From NCBI RefSeq assembly GCF_032595075.1, contig NZ_CP118735.1, forward strand, positions 2,074,001 to 2,138,000: DNA of 64,000 nucleotides. The letters run 5' to 3'. Positions 55,882 through 64,000 of this stretch are shown here, in pieces; positions within the stretch are counted from its first letter, which is position 1, and every line of letters begins with the position of its first letter. A program made the translations under genes and the position numbers. The notes beneath the pieces are model-generated. The model made no database searches. It was not told where the DNA came from and saw only the letters and a list, made by a program, of their open reading frames with translations. This DNA comes from Streptococcus sp. 29887 (lineage in GTDB: Bacteria > Bacillota > Bacilli > Lactobacillales > Streptococcaceae).

Positions 55882-57145
55882 GAGGTGTTTTTTGGTTGTG
55901 TGCCAGCCAGTAGAGAACATAGAGGACTAACAAACCAGTTGTCGTTAGGAAAAGACCGCTAATCTGATCGACAGCCAATACCAAGACCAAACCCGAAACC
56001 AACAGTCGAGTAAAGGCTTGACCTAGCATAAAATAGGTTGATACCGCTCCGCCAATGGTCGCCAACTGCTCCTCTGGCATAGAATTGACAAACTTAGCGT
56101 TAAACTTAGGACCGCTGGCACCAAAGCTAATTCCCATTGTAGTAAGGAAGAAGAAAATAATTGGCAGTTGATGTAGCAACATTCCGACAAACACGCCAAG
56201 TAGAGAGAAAGTGGCTGCCACTTCCAGCGTCACCATGCTGGTCTTTTTGAAAAGGGTAAAGACTAAGGTCGAGCCCAGAATATTGCCAACAAAGAAAATC
56301 AGAATGGTCAGGGCAAGGGTTGTTTCAACATTGAGGAAGACAAGGCCTGGGTCTTCGCTAATCAAGAGGACCAGAATAGGATAGAGAATCGCTCCACAGG
56401 CGTTGATAAGAGGGTTGGTAATCAGGACCAGACGGAACTCGGGTATCTTGCGCAGCTCCACGATGGCTTGCTTGAAGGAAGTTAGAATGCCTGGTCTCTT
56501 GGTTTTTTGCTCAGTCTGGCTCGGCTGCTCTGCTATTTTCAAAGGCTGCTCCGTCAGAAGTTTGCGAAAGGCTGGCGTCAGCAGCTGCATGATGAGGAGG
56601 GCGGCTAAAAAGGTACCGGCGTTGAGAAAGGCCAGGTTTTGGTAGGAGAGGAGGCCGACCAAGAGGGCAGAGAGGGCCTGAAAGGCGATATTGAGGAGGC
56701 TGGTCACGGTCTGGCGAAAGGCCGAGTACTGCTCCCGCTCTTCCTTGGGCGCTACGCGTAATCCCAGAGGTGTATAGAGGCCGTTTTCATAAAAGCCAGC
56801 AAAGTCTGCAAAGACATTGAAAGTTGCAGCCACCACGACAATCCAGAGAGCTGGCTCAAAGCCCATGCAGAAGCCGAGGATGAGGTAGAGAAGGACACGA
56901 AAGAGAAGGGTCAGCTTGATAGTGCTGATTTTGTTGACCGTCTTGTCTGCCAGATAGCCTGTAAAGAGCCCCATAAAGCTAGGAAAGATTTCCGAGAAGG
57001 TCACAATCGCCAGTGCCAGACGGCTGTTGGGTACCAGCAAAACATAGTTCATCAGGGCTAGGTAATAGACCACATCGCCAAAATTGGACAACATATCCGC
57101 AGTCAGTACCCATAGATAGGTAGCATTTTTCAAAATCTTTTTCAT
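55865..57145 (-). CDS. MFS transporter
   Basis: This 426-residue protein has 12 predicted helices and the loop LFTGYLADKTVNKIS, which resembles the MFS loop-2 motif. It is a probable efflux pump of the DHA-like class with unknown substrate. GAAAGGGA precedes the ATG. The gap to the LiaF-like gene is 86 nt. Confidence 0.85.
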   Translation of the reverse strand: MKKILKNATYLWVLTADMLSNFGDVVYYLALMNYVLLVPNSRLALAIVTFSEIFPSFMGLFTGYLADKTVNKISTIKLTLLFRVLLYLILGFCMGFEPALWIVVVAATFNVFADFAGFYENGLYTPLGLRVAPKEEREQYSAFRQTVTSLLNIAFQALSALLVGLLSYQNLAFLNAGTFLAALLIMQLLTPAFRKLLTEQPLKIAEQPSQTEQKTKRPGILTSFKQAIVELRKIPEFRLVLITNPLINACGAILYPILVLLISEDPGLVFLNVETTLALTILIFFVGNILGSTLVFTLFKKTSMVTLEVAATFSLLGVFVGMLLHQLPIIFFFLTTMGISFGASGPKFNAKFVNSMPEEQLATIGGAVSTYFMLGQAFTRLLVSGLVLVLAVDQISGLFLTTTGLLVLYVLYWLAHNQKTPQNQSV

Positions 57146-57231
57146 GATAATCCCTTTCTTTTGAATAATTTCCAGAATATTCTGAATTTTTGTCTTGCAG
57201 AAGAGCCTGAATAGACTGCTCTCTGTTCACT

Positions 57232-57879
57232 CTAGGTGTAATAGATATTCAAAGTAGAGAAGGCCATATCTCCTGTGATATGCAGCATCTTTTCTCCTAT
57301 ACCAGTTGCATAGTTATTGACAGCAGACATGGAACTGTCTAGCTCCACGACCGCCTGCCAATTTGCCGGCAGATAAAGATTAACTGATGAGAAAGCTGCA
57401 TCTATATGAAACTCAGCCTTATCTCCCAGAATAACCGCCTGATCAAAATAAACCATACTGGAGCCAAAGGCCACTTCCACACTATCGTAGGTAAAATTTT
57501 CCTCATGAATGTAGCGAGTAGAGGAGCCAAAAGCTATTTCCCGTCCCTTATCGCCAATCACTCCTGTACTGCTCACATCTGGTCTCTTGGGCTTGAATAA
57601 GAGCTGCAAACCCGCACAGGCTAGGCCTGCACCCACAATCAGTGTCCAAGTATCGATGTCCACCCAGTCAAAGTGGTTGTTCAAAATAATAAAGACCAAA
57701 GTTCCCCACACAAAGCTTGTAACTAACTGTCTTCTAATTATTGCTTTTAGGAGAAGATAACTCCAACCGACTACCAGTGCCAATTTCCAAAGAGGAAGCT
57801 CAATAGCCGGCAAGTAGTCTTGAAACAAGACCAAGCCTGCCAAGACCAGCAGAGCAATTCCTAAACCATTTTTTTTCAT
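57232..57879 (-). CDS. LiaF-like membrane protein
   Basis: This 215-residue protein has about four membrane helices in the first ~110 residues, then a C-terminal beta-solenoid-like region with FGSSTRYIHEE, EVAFGSSMVYFDQA and SMSAVNNYATG. This repeated pattern is the LiaF/DUF2154 (cell-wall-active antibiotic response) fold. It is four nt downstream of the LytTR regulator, and the two are probably one signalling operon. Small LytTR-LiaF pairs occur in lactic acid bacteria; the stimulus is not known here. Confidence 0.78.
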   Translation of the reverse strand: MKKNGLGIALLVLAGLVLFQDYLPAIELPLWKLALVVGWSYLLLKAIIRRQLVTSFVWGTLVFIILNNHFDWVDIDTWTLIVGAGLACAGLQLLFKPKRPDVSSTGVIGDKGREIAFGSSTRYIHEENFTYDSVEVAFGSSMVYFDQAVILGDKAEFHIDAAFSSVNLYLPANWQAVVELDSSMSAVNNYATGIGEKMLHITGDMAFSTLNIYYT

Positions 57880-57883
57880 TTTT

Positions 57884-58330
57884 CTACCTCACTTCTCGTA
57901 ACTTTTCTTTTAATAAATGATAATAGTGCCGCGACACATGGACTTCCTTGTGGGTCTGATAGAAGGAAATCCGACTAGTTCCTGAAAAGGATTTATCCAG
58001 CGAATAAACGGCCTTGCTATTTGCAATGGTTGACTTGGAAACCCGACAAAAATAAGCAGGGAGGCAGTCTTCCAGTTCATAGAGTTTCATCTTGACTTCA
58101 TAGGCGTCATCTCTAGTATGCCCCATCAGCTTGGTCCCATCCGTTTCAAAAAAGAGCAGGTCTTCCAATTTCAAGAAATATTCACTGGTTCCTTTGTAAA
58201 AGACAAGCGAGGGACGGCTAACCTGTTGCAAAGCCTGCTGGATGCGTTCCAACTCTGGTCCTAGTTGGCTACTTCTGATAATCACTTCGACTTGCTCTAA
58301 GCTATCATCTAATTCAATCCGAACTTTCAT
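57884..58330 (-). CDS. LytTR-domain DNA-binding regulator
   Basis: This 148-residue protein has no receiver domain, and the LytTR DNA-binding domain occupies the C-terminal ~100 residues: KGTSEYFLKLEDLLFFETDG, KLYELEDCLPAYFCRVSKS and EVHVSRHYYHLLKEKL. Lacking a receiver, it is likely controlled by its membrane partner. AAAGGAGG precedes the ATG. Two direct repeats just upstream of its promoter look like its own binding site. Confidence 0.88.
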   Translation of the reverse strand: MKVRIELDDSLEQVEVIIRSSQLGPELERIQQALQQVSRPSLVFYKGTSEYFLKLEDLLFFETDGTKLMGHTRDDAYEVKMKLYELEDCLPAYFCRVSKSTIANSKAVYSLDKSFSGTSRISFYQTHKEVHVSRHYYHLLKEKLREVR

Positions 58331-58357
58331 AAGACCTCCTTTGCTTTTTCTGGTTTT

Positions 58358-58425
58358 ATTATATCAACTTACTCGAATTTTGCAAGGGCATTTCAGCAAG
58401 TGGTCAAAAAATGCCAGTAAGTGGT
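58358..58425 (-). promoter_or_regulatory. LytTR-LiaF promoter with LytTR-type direct repeats
   Basis: On the minus strand ACCACTTACTG (58415-58425) and ACCACTTGCTG (58394-58404) are 21 bp apart, then TTGCAA (58380-58385), 16 nt and TATAAT (58358-58363). The 21-bp period on one face of the helix, directly upstream of -35, is how LytTR regulators bind as activators. Confidence 0.7.
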
Positions 58426-58440
58426 TCAATCAAGCACACA

Positions 58441-58467
58441 AAAGCCCCTTGCATGGACAAGGGACTT
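58441..58467 (-). terminator. Original terminator of the adhesin gene
   Basis: AAG(T)CCCTTG/CAAGGG(G)CTT hairpin with TTTTG after it on the minus strand. It is now separated from the adhesin stop by the IS element. Confidence 0.7.
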
Positions 58468-58475
58468 ATTTTTCT

Positions 58476-59890
58476 GGCTCTATAATTTCTGTAGTGGGTA
58501 AATCCACCATGGAAATTATGGAGCTTTTTTGAGTATAGAAAAAAAGTCCCATATGACCTATAATGAAAAGCGACTAAACAACTCATTAGAAAGACTCATA
58601 TGGAACAACTAAATCTTATCACAAATTTTCTCGGAATAAAAGACAAAAATATTATTATCACTGATGAATACAATATGGGAACGCACAAAGAACTTCATGG
58701 TTACTTGGATTACGAGCCTCCTAAATGTCCTGCCTGCAAGGGACAGATGGACAAATACGACTTCCAGAAAGCTTCTAAAATCCCTTATCTGGAGTGTGCT
58801 GGCTACCGAACTCTCATTCGCCTGAAAAAGCGCCGTTTCAAGTGCAAAGACTGCGGAAAAATGGCTGTCGCTGAAACTCCTCTGGTCAAGAAGAACCACC
58901 AAATCGCAAACATCGTTCACCAGAAAATCGCTCAACTTCTCATTGAAAAACAGTCTATGACCGATATCGCTAAGCGCCTTGCCGTCTCTACCTCAACCGT
59001 CATTCGCAAGCTAAATGAGTTCCAATTTAAATCCGACTGGAATTGGTTGCCTGAGAATATGAGCTGGGATGAGTACGGCTTCAAGAAGGGAAAAATGAGT
59101 TTCATCGCTCAGGATTTCGACTCGCTAAAAGTCATCTCTATCCTCGATGGACGCACGCAAGCCACGATTAGAAACCACTTCCTACGCTATTCCAGACAGG
59201 CTAGAAACCGCGTTAAAGTTATCACTATGGACATGTTTAGTCCATACTACCAATTGGCTAAACAGCTTTTTCCGCATGCTAAAATCGTCCTTGACCGCTT
59301 TCATATCGTACAACACCTCAGCCGTGCTATGAACCGTGTCCGCATTCAAATCATGAATCAATTCGACAGAAAATCGCACGAATACCGAGCCTTGAAACGT
59401 TACTGGAAATTGATTCAACAAGATGGCCGTAAACTCAGCGATAAACGATTTTATCGCCCTATGTTTCGCATGCACTTGACTAACAAGGAAATTCTAGAAA
59501 AACTCCTATCCTACTCAGATGAACTCCGACAGCACTATGAACTCTATCAATTTCTCTTGTTCCATTTCCAAGAGAAAAACTCAGTTCATTTCTTTGACCT
59601 TATTGAACAGGAAATGGCCAATGTTAATCCTATTTTCCAGACGGTATTTAAGACATTTCTAAAGGATAAAGACAAGGTTTTAAACGCCCTGGAATTGCCT
59701 TATTCCAACGCCAAACTGGAAGCTACCAACAATCTCATCAAAGTCATTAAGAGAAATGCCTTTGGTTTTAGGAACTTTGAAAATTTTAAAAAACGCATTT
59801 TGATTGCTTTGAACATAAAGAAAGAGAGAACGAAGTTCGTCCTCTCTAGGTGTTAGCTTTTCATCTACCCACTACAGTTGACAAAGAGCC
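58476..59890. mobile_element. ISL3-family insertion sequence with target duplication
   Basis: The 1415-bp element has ~25-bp inverted ends sharing GGCTCT, seven variable bases and CTGTAGTGGGTA (58476-58500 and 59866-59890). ATTTTTCT immediately before 58476 is repeated exactly at 59891-59898, an 8-bp target duplication as ISL3 elements make. It therefore looks like a complete and fairly recent insertion. Confidence 0.95.
58600..59856 (+). CDS. ISL3-family transposase
   Basis: This 418-residue transposase has an N-terminal zinc ribbon (CPACKGQMDKY and RRFKCKDCGK), a helix-turn-helix (SMTDIAKRLAVSTSTVIRKL), then the DDE catalytic core with D in ENMSWDEYGF, ITMDMFSPY and the later glutamate near KLEATNNLIK. 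The reading frame is intact, so the element may be active. Confidence 0.95.
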   Translation: MEQLNLITNFLGIKDKNIIITDEYNMGTHKELHGYLDYEPPKCPACKGQMDKYDFQKASKIPYLECAGYRTLIRLKKRRFKCKDCGKMAVAETPLVKKNHQIANIVHQKIAQLLIEKQSMTDIAKRLAVSTSTVIRKLNEFQFKSDWNWLPENMSWDEYGFKKGKMSFIAQDFDSLKVISILDGRTQATIRNHFLRYSRQARNRVKVITMDMFSPYYQLAKQLFPHAKIVLDRFHIVQHLSRAMNRVRIQIMNQFDRKSHEYRALKRYWKLIQQDGRKLSDKRFYRPMFRMHLTNKEILEKLLSYSDELRQHYELYQFLLFHFQEKNSVHFFDLIEQEMANVNPIFQTVFKTFLKDKDKVLNALELPYSNAKLEATNNLIKVIKRNAFGFRNFENFKKRILIALNIKKERTKFVLSRC

Positions 59891-59923
59891 ATTTTTCTTT
59901 TGGAAATGGCAGAGCTACTCTTC

Positions 59924-62900
59924 TCACTCATCACCATTTCTTTTCTTGTGTTGTTTAAACAAGCCTCCAAAGAGCAAGAAGGCTCCAAGCAGACTAGTCC
60001 AAGCAGATGATTCTTCGCCAGTATTTGGTAGGATACCACTTCGTTGTAGCTGCTTACCACTCATACCTTTCAGTGAAATGGATTCTGAATGAGAAGTAGA
60101 ACCTTCTTCACTCATAGATAGTGACTGTGACCAACTAACTGAATTCGAAATAGATTCTGAAATGGATTCACTTACTGATTCTGAAATTGACTTGATAACC
60201 GAATCGGAGACAGACTCTGAAGGGGACTCTTTGAGAGACTCGCTTACAGAATCAGAAATGGACTCTGACACCAACTCACTCATCGAATCAGAAAGAGAGA
60301 CAGAAGTGGACCCACTCATCAAATCAGATATCGATTCTGAAACTGACTCGGATACCGATTCTGAGACGGACGCAATTATTGATTCACTAATTGAGACTAG
60401 ATGGGAGATTGAAGTCAGTAGAGATTCTTCTTCAGACGGTGTATATTCTGATGTCCGGGTTTCTTCCGAACGCCTAATCGAGGTCAACTCGGAAATAGAT
60501 TCTGAGTCGGATTCTGAAACTGATTCGCTGACGGACTCTGAAAGGGATTCGGAAAGGGATTCGGAAACTGATTCAGATACAGACTCTGAAATAGATTCTG
60601 ATACGGATTCTGAAATCGATTCGCTGACCGACTCGGAGATAGATTCTGATGTGGATTCTGAAATCGACTCACTTACCGACTCAGAGATAGATTCAGAAAC
60701 TGATTCTGAAAGAGACTCGCTGACTGACTCGGAAACGGAAGCCGAAACTGAGGCACTAGCTGATTCGGAAACTGACGTCGAGACAGAGGCACTGACCGAT
60801 TCAGAGACAGAGGTCGAAACTGAGGCACTCACAGACTCAGAAACGGAAGCCGAAACGGACTCACTAACTGATTCAGAAACAGACGTTAAAACGGAACCGC
60901 TGACCGACTCGGAAACGGAGGCCGAGATGGACGCGCTGGCTGACTCGGAAACAGATGTTGAGACAGACTCACTGACTGACTCGGAAACGGAAGCCGAAAC
61001 TGAGGCACTGACCGACTCAGAAACAGACGCTGAAACGGATATTGAAACGGACATGCTGACTGACTCAGAAACGGATGTTGAAACGGAGGCACTATCCGAT
61101 TCGGAAACTGACGTTGAGACTGAGGCACTCACAGACTCGGAAACGGAGGCCGAAACTGAGGCACTAGCTGACTCAGAAATAGATGTAGAGACGGATTCAC
61201 TAACTGAATCAGAAACGGATGTTGAAACTGAAGCGCTATCCGATTCGGAAACTGACGTCGAGACTGAGGCACTAACTGATTCTGATACGGAGGCCGAAAC
61301 TGAGGCACTAGCTGATTCGGAAACAGATGTTGAAACAGACTCACTGACTGATTCGGAAACGGAAGTCGAAACTGAGGCGCTAACTGATTCTAATACAGAG
61401 GCCGAAACTGAGGCACTAGCTGATTCAGAAACAGATGTCGAAACGGACGCGCTGACTGATTCAGATACAGACGTTGAAACAGATTCACTGACCGACTCAG
61501 AGACAGAAGTCGAAACTGAGGCGCTAGATGATTCGGAAACTGACGTCGAGACTGAGGCACTGACTGACTCGGAAACGGATGTTGAAACTGAGGCACTGAC
61601 CGATTCAGAAACTGACGTTGAAACGGATTCACTGACCGATTCAGAGACAGATGTTGAAACGGATTCACTGGCCGATTCAGAAACTGACGTTGAAACATAC
61701 GCGCTGACCAATTCAGATACAGACGTTGAAACAGACTCACTGACCGACTCGGAAACTGATTCAGATACAGACTCAGAGATTGATTCAGACACCGACTCGG
61801 AGATAGATTCTGATGTGGATTCTGAAATCGACTCACTTACCGACTCAGAGATAGATTCAGAAAGAGACTCGTTGACTGACTCGGAAATTGACTCTGATAC
61901 GGATTCTGAAAGAGACTCGGAGATAGACTCAGATACGAATTCTGAAATCGATTCGCTGACTGACTCGGAAATTGACTCTGATACGGATTCTGAAATCGAT
62001 TCACTTACCGATTCAGAGACAGATGCCGAAACGGACGCACTGACTGACTCAGAAACTGATGTTGAAACAGATTCACTGACCGATTCAGAAACTGAAGTCG
62101 AAACGGACGCGCTGATTGACTCAGAAACAGACGTTGAAACAGATTCGCTGATTGACTCGGAAACAGACGCTGAAACGGATGCGCTGATTGACTCGGAAAC
62201 GGATGTAGAAACTGAAATACTATCCGATTCTGAAACTGACGTCGAAACTGAGGAACTAACTGATTCTGAAACAGATGTTAAAACAGACTCACTGACTGAC
62301 TCGGAAATGGAGGCCGAAACTGAGGAACTGACCGACTCGGAAACAGATGTTGAGACAGAAGCACTGACTGACTCGGAAACGGAGGCCGAAACGGAGGCAC
62401 TAGCTGATTCGGAAACAGATGTTGAAACAGACTCACTGACTGACTCAGAAACGGATGTTGAAACTGAGGCACTATCCGATTCTGATACGGATATAGAAAC
62501 TGAAGCACTATCCGATTCGGAAACGGAGGCCGAGATGGACGCGCTGGCTGACTCTGAAACGGAAGTCGAGACAGAGGCACTAACTGATTCTGATACGGAT
62601 GCCGAAACGGACGCGCTATCCGATTCTGATACGGACATTGAGATTAATTCACTAACCGACTCAGATACAGATACAGATGTTGAAACAGACTCACTAACTG
62701 ATTCGGAACTTGAGACTGACCCGCTGACCGATTCAGATACAGATGTCGAAACAGATTCACTGACCGACTCAGAGACGGATATAGAGAGAGATTCACTAAC
62801 TGACTCAGAAACTGATTCGGAAACGGACATTGAGATTGATTCACTAACCGATTCTGATACAGATGTCGAAACGGACGCACTGACTGATTCAGAAACGGAT

Positions 62901-64000
62901 GTTGAAACAGATTCTGAACTTGAAACCGACTCAGATGTTGAAATGGATTCACTGACCGACTCAGAGACGGAAGCCGAAACGGACGCACTGACTGATTCAG
63001 AGACAGATGCCGAAACGGACGCACTGACTGACTCAGAAACAGATGTTGAAACAGACGCACTGACCGACTCAGAGACGGATGTAGAGACAGATTCACTAAC
63101 TGACTCAGAAACTGATTCGGAAACGGACATTGAGATTGATTCACTGGCCGATTCAGAGACAGAGGCCGAAACGGACGCGCTATCCGATTCTGATACGGAC
63201 GTTGAGATAGAAGCACTGACTGACTCGGAAACGGATGCCGAAATAGATTCACTGACCGACTCAGAAACAGAGGCCGAAACAGAGGCACTAGCTGACTCTG
63301 AACCTGATGTGGACTCAGATGCACTTGTTGAGTCAGAAAGAGACTCAAACAATGATTCGCTGACTGAGGTCGCAAGAGAGGATGAGACCGATTGAGACTC
63401 GGAATGTGATGTCAACAATGACATTGAAAGGGATTTAGACCCTGACTGCGATAGGCTGTTAGAAACTGATACTGATTGAGAATGGGACTGACTCAAGGAC
63501 AATCGAATACTCAATGAGTTTTGAATAGACTCAGAAGTCGATTGCAAAAAGCTATTCATTCCATCCGCCACAAAAGATGTCCTATATCCAATCAGCATTC
63601 CACTTAAATTTTGACGGTTTTCCGGCTCCTTTACAGTTGCATGAACCACATTTGATGTTGGGTGGATTGCCGACTGGACATACAATGCAATATTGGCCAA
63701 ACTGGAGCTGACACGAGTCGTAAACGTATATGTGATTGGACCAGTAGTTGAAATCTGGCTAGAAGCCAAAGAATAGTTTTTTCCGTAGTATCTTCCAGAA
63801 TAATCAACCGTCCGAAGCGTTACACCTAGGGTTTCACGACTATTAAAGCTATTATCTAGTTGTAACGGAACCCCATTGACGAGCACATTTTGAGGCTCTC
63901 CCATCTCAGTCACCGTTGCCACATATAAACCTGCGTACGCCTCAGGTAGGGTAGTAATCGGATTATAAATAACTTTCCAATCAATCGTATTCGTAACCGT
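59924..64000 (-). CDS. LPxTG-anchored serine-rich-repeat adhesin (5' end outside window)
   Basis: The frame stays open to the window edge, giving 1358 C-terminal residues. The visible N-terminal part (~1-170) is non-repetitive with beta-strand-like sequence ([19 protein letters not shown]). Then ~1100 residues repeat SxSxSESxSx units, broken once by [18 protein letters not shown]. The end carries LPNTGEE, a membrane helix and a KKRNGDE tail, the sortase signal. Such proteins are O-glycosylated, exported by SecA2/SecY2 and mediate adhesion. Signal peptide and binding region would lie beyond 64000. None of the accessory Sec or glycosyltransferase genes is in the window. Confidence 0.92.
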   Translation of the reverse strand, partial: TVTNTIDWKVIYNPITTLPEAYAGLYVATVTEMGEPQNVLVNGVPLQLDNSFNSRETLGVTLRTVDYSGRYYGKNYSLASSQISTTGPITYTFTTRVSSSLANIALYVQSAIHPTSNVVHATVKEPENRQNLSGMLIGYRTSFVADGMNSFLQSTSESIQNSLSIRLSLSQSHSQSVSVSNSLSQSGSKSLSMSLLTSHSESQSVSSSLATSVSESLFESLSDSTSASESTSGSESASASVSASVSESVSESISASVSESVSASISTSVSESDSASVSASVSESASESISMSVSESVSESVSESVSTSVSESVSASVSTSVSESVSASVSASVSESVSASVSASVSESVSESISTSESVSSSESVSTSVSESVSASVSTSVSESVSESISMSVSESVSESVSESLSISVSESVSESVSTSVSESVSGSVSSSESVSESVSTSVSVSESVSELISMSVSESDSASVSASVSESVSASVSTSVSESASASISASVSESDSASVSISVSESDSASVSTSVSESVSESVSTSVSESASASVSASVSESVSASVSTSVSESVSSSVSASISESVSESVLTSVSESVSSSVSTSVSESDSISVSTSVSESISASVSASVSESISESVSTSVSESISASVSTSVSESVSESVSTSVSESVSASVSASVSESVSESISESVSESISESVSESISEFVSESISESLSESVSESISESVNESLSESISESVSESISESTSESISESVSESISESVSESVSESVSESVSTSVSELVSAYVSTSVSESASESVSTSVSESVSESVSTSVSESVSASVSTSVSESVSASVSTSVSESSSASVSTSVSESVSESVSTSVSESVSASVSTSVSESASASVSASVLESVSASVSTSVSESVSESVSTSVSESASASVSASVSESVSASVSTSVSESDSASVSTSVSDSVSESVSTSISESASASVSASVSESVSASVSTSVSESDSASVSTSVSESVSMSVSISVSASVSESVSASVSASVSESVSESVSTSVSESASASISASVSESVSGSVLTSVSESVSESVSASVSESVSASVSTSVSESVSASVSTSVSESASASVSASVSESVSESLSESVSESISESVSESISESTSESISESVSESISESVSESISESVSESVSESLSESLSESVSESVSESDSESISELTSIRRSEETRTSEYTPSEEESLLTSISHLVSISESIIASVSESVSESVSESISDLMSGSTSVSLSDSMSELVSESISDSVSESLKESPSESVSDSVIKSISESVSESISESISNSVSWSQSLSMSEEGSTSHSESISLKGMSGKQLQRSGILPNTGEESSAWTSLLGAFLLFGGLFKQHKKRNGDE

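Noticed and set aside
60162..63395. A 1077-codon plus-strand ORF rich in DSETDSE repeats
   Set aside because: It is the antisense of the serine-rich adhesin repeats: codons for S and E/V read backwards give D, S, E and T without stops. There is no ribosome-binding site or domain, and the minus strand has the LPNTG anchor and continuous frame.

Overview
The window reads as a chromosome segment of a low-GC Gram-positive coccus, almost certainly Streptococcus and most like the S. suis group. This rests on gene-order blocks I recognise from streptococci (rpsB-tsf; pbp2A-rpmG-secE-nusG beside tRNA-Cys; rsgA-rpe-thiN-rmuC-yhaM; tatD-rnmV-ksgA; rnpA-yidC-jag-rpmH), an mmuP-mmuM pair, a LytTR/LiaF-like pair and an LPxTG serine-rich-repeat adhesin. 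No database search was possible, so the species is an inference.

Region 1 (1-14,780) is a complete type III-B CRISPR-Cas island lying between two ~127-bp direct repeats (1-128 and 14,655-14,780). All genes are on the minus strand, in near-overlapping order: cas6, a Cmr1-like RAMP gene, cas10/cmr2 without an HD domain, cmr3, cmr4, a fused cmr5-cmr6, a CorA-like membrane protein, a small WDGH-motif protein, a Card1/Can2-like CARF nuclease, cas2, and a reverse transcriptase-Cas1 fusion. A leader with a consensus promoter and a 28-repeat array follow. Nearly all legible spacers read as sense coding sequence on the plus strand, so their crRNAs are antisense to phage mRNA. Nine or ten of the 27 spacers come from one gene family that looks like a phage single-stranded-DNA-binding protein. 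The CorA-like gene plus HD-less Cas10 resembles the SAM-AMP signalling layout known from Bacteroides. The WDGH gene sits where other such loci carry a signal-degrading enzyme. I consider this the most interesting system in the window.

Region 2 (14.8-32.8 kb) is mostly housekeeping: tsf and rpsB, two lipoproteins, tRNA-Cys, nusG, secE, rpmG, pbp2A, a ferredoxin-NADP reductase, a pseudouridine synthase, two DUF3592-like membrane paralogues, purR, then an aph-like kinase, yhaM, rmuC, thiN, rpe and rsgA.

Region 3 (32.8-47.4 kb) starts with tRNA-Leu(CAG), a heterodimeric ABC exporter, an LtaS/GacH-like phosphoglycerol transferase, a large membrane protein and a DUF218 protein. The tatD-rnmV-ksgA block follows, split by two A+T-rich nuclease-like genes: a PIN-like gene before rnmV and an OLD-like ATPase/TOPRIM gene after it. 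This is a candidate small defence cassette.

Region 4 (47.2-58.4 kb) holds rpmH-jag-yidC-rnpA, a decayed argH remnant, a VOC protein, a Nudix hydrolase, mmuM-mmuP, gltX, an MFS transporter, and a LiaF-like/LytTR operon preceded by a well-formed LytTR-type direct repeat.

Region 5 (58.4-64.0 kb) is an intact ISL3-family element with a perfect 8-bp target duplication. It has inserted between a giant serine-rich adhesin gene (cut off at its 5' side by the window end) and that gene's terminator.
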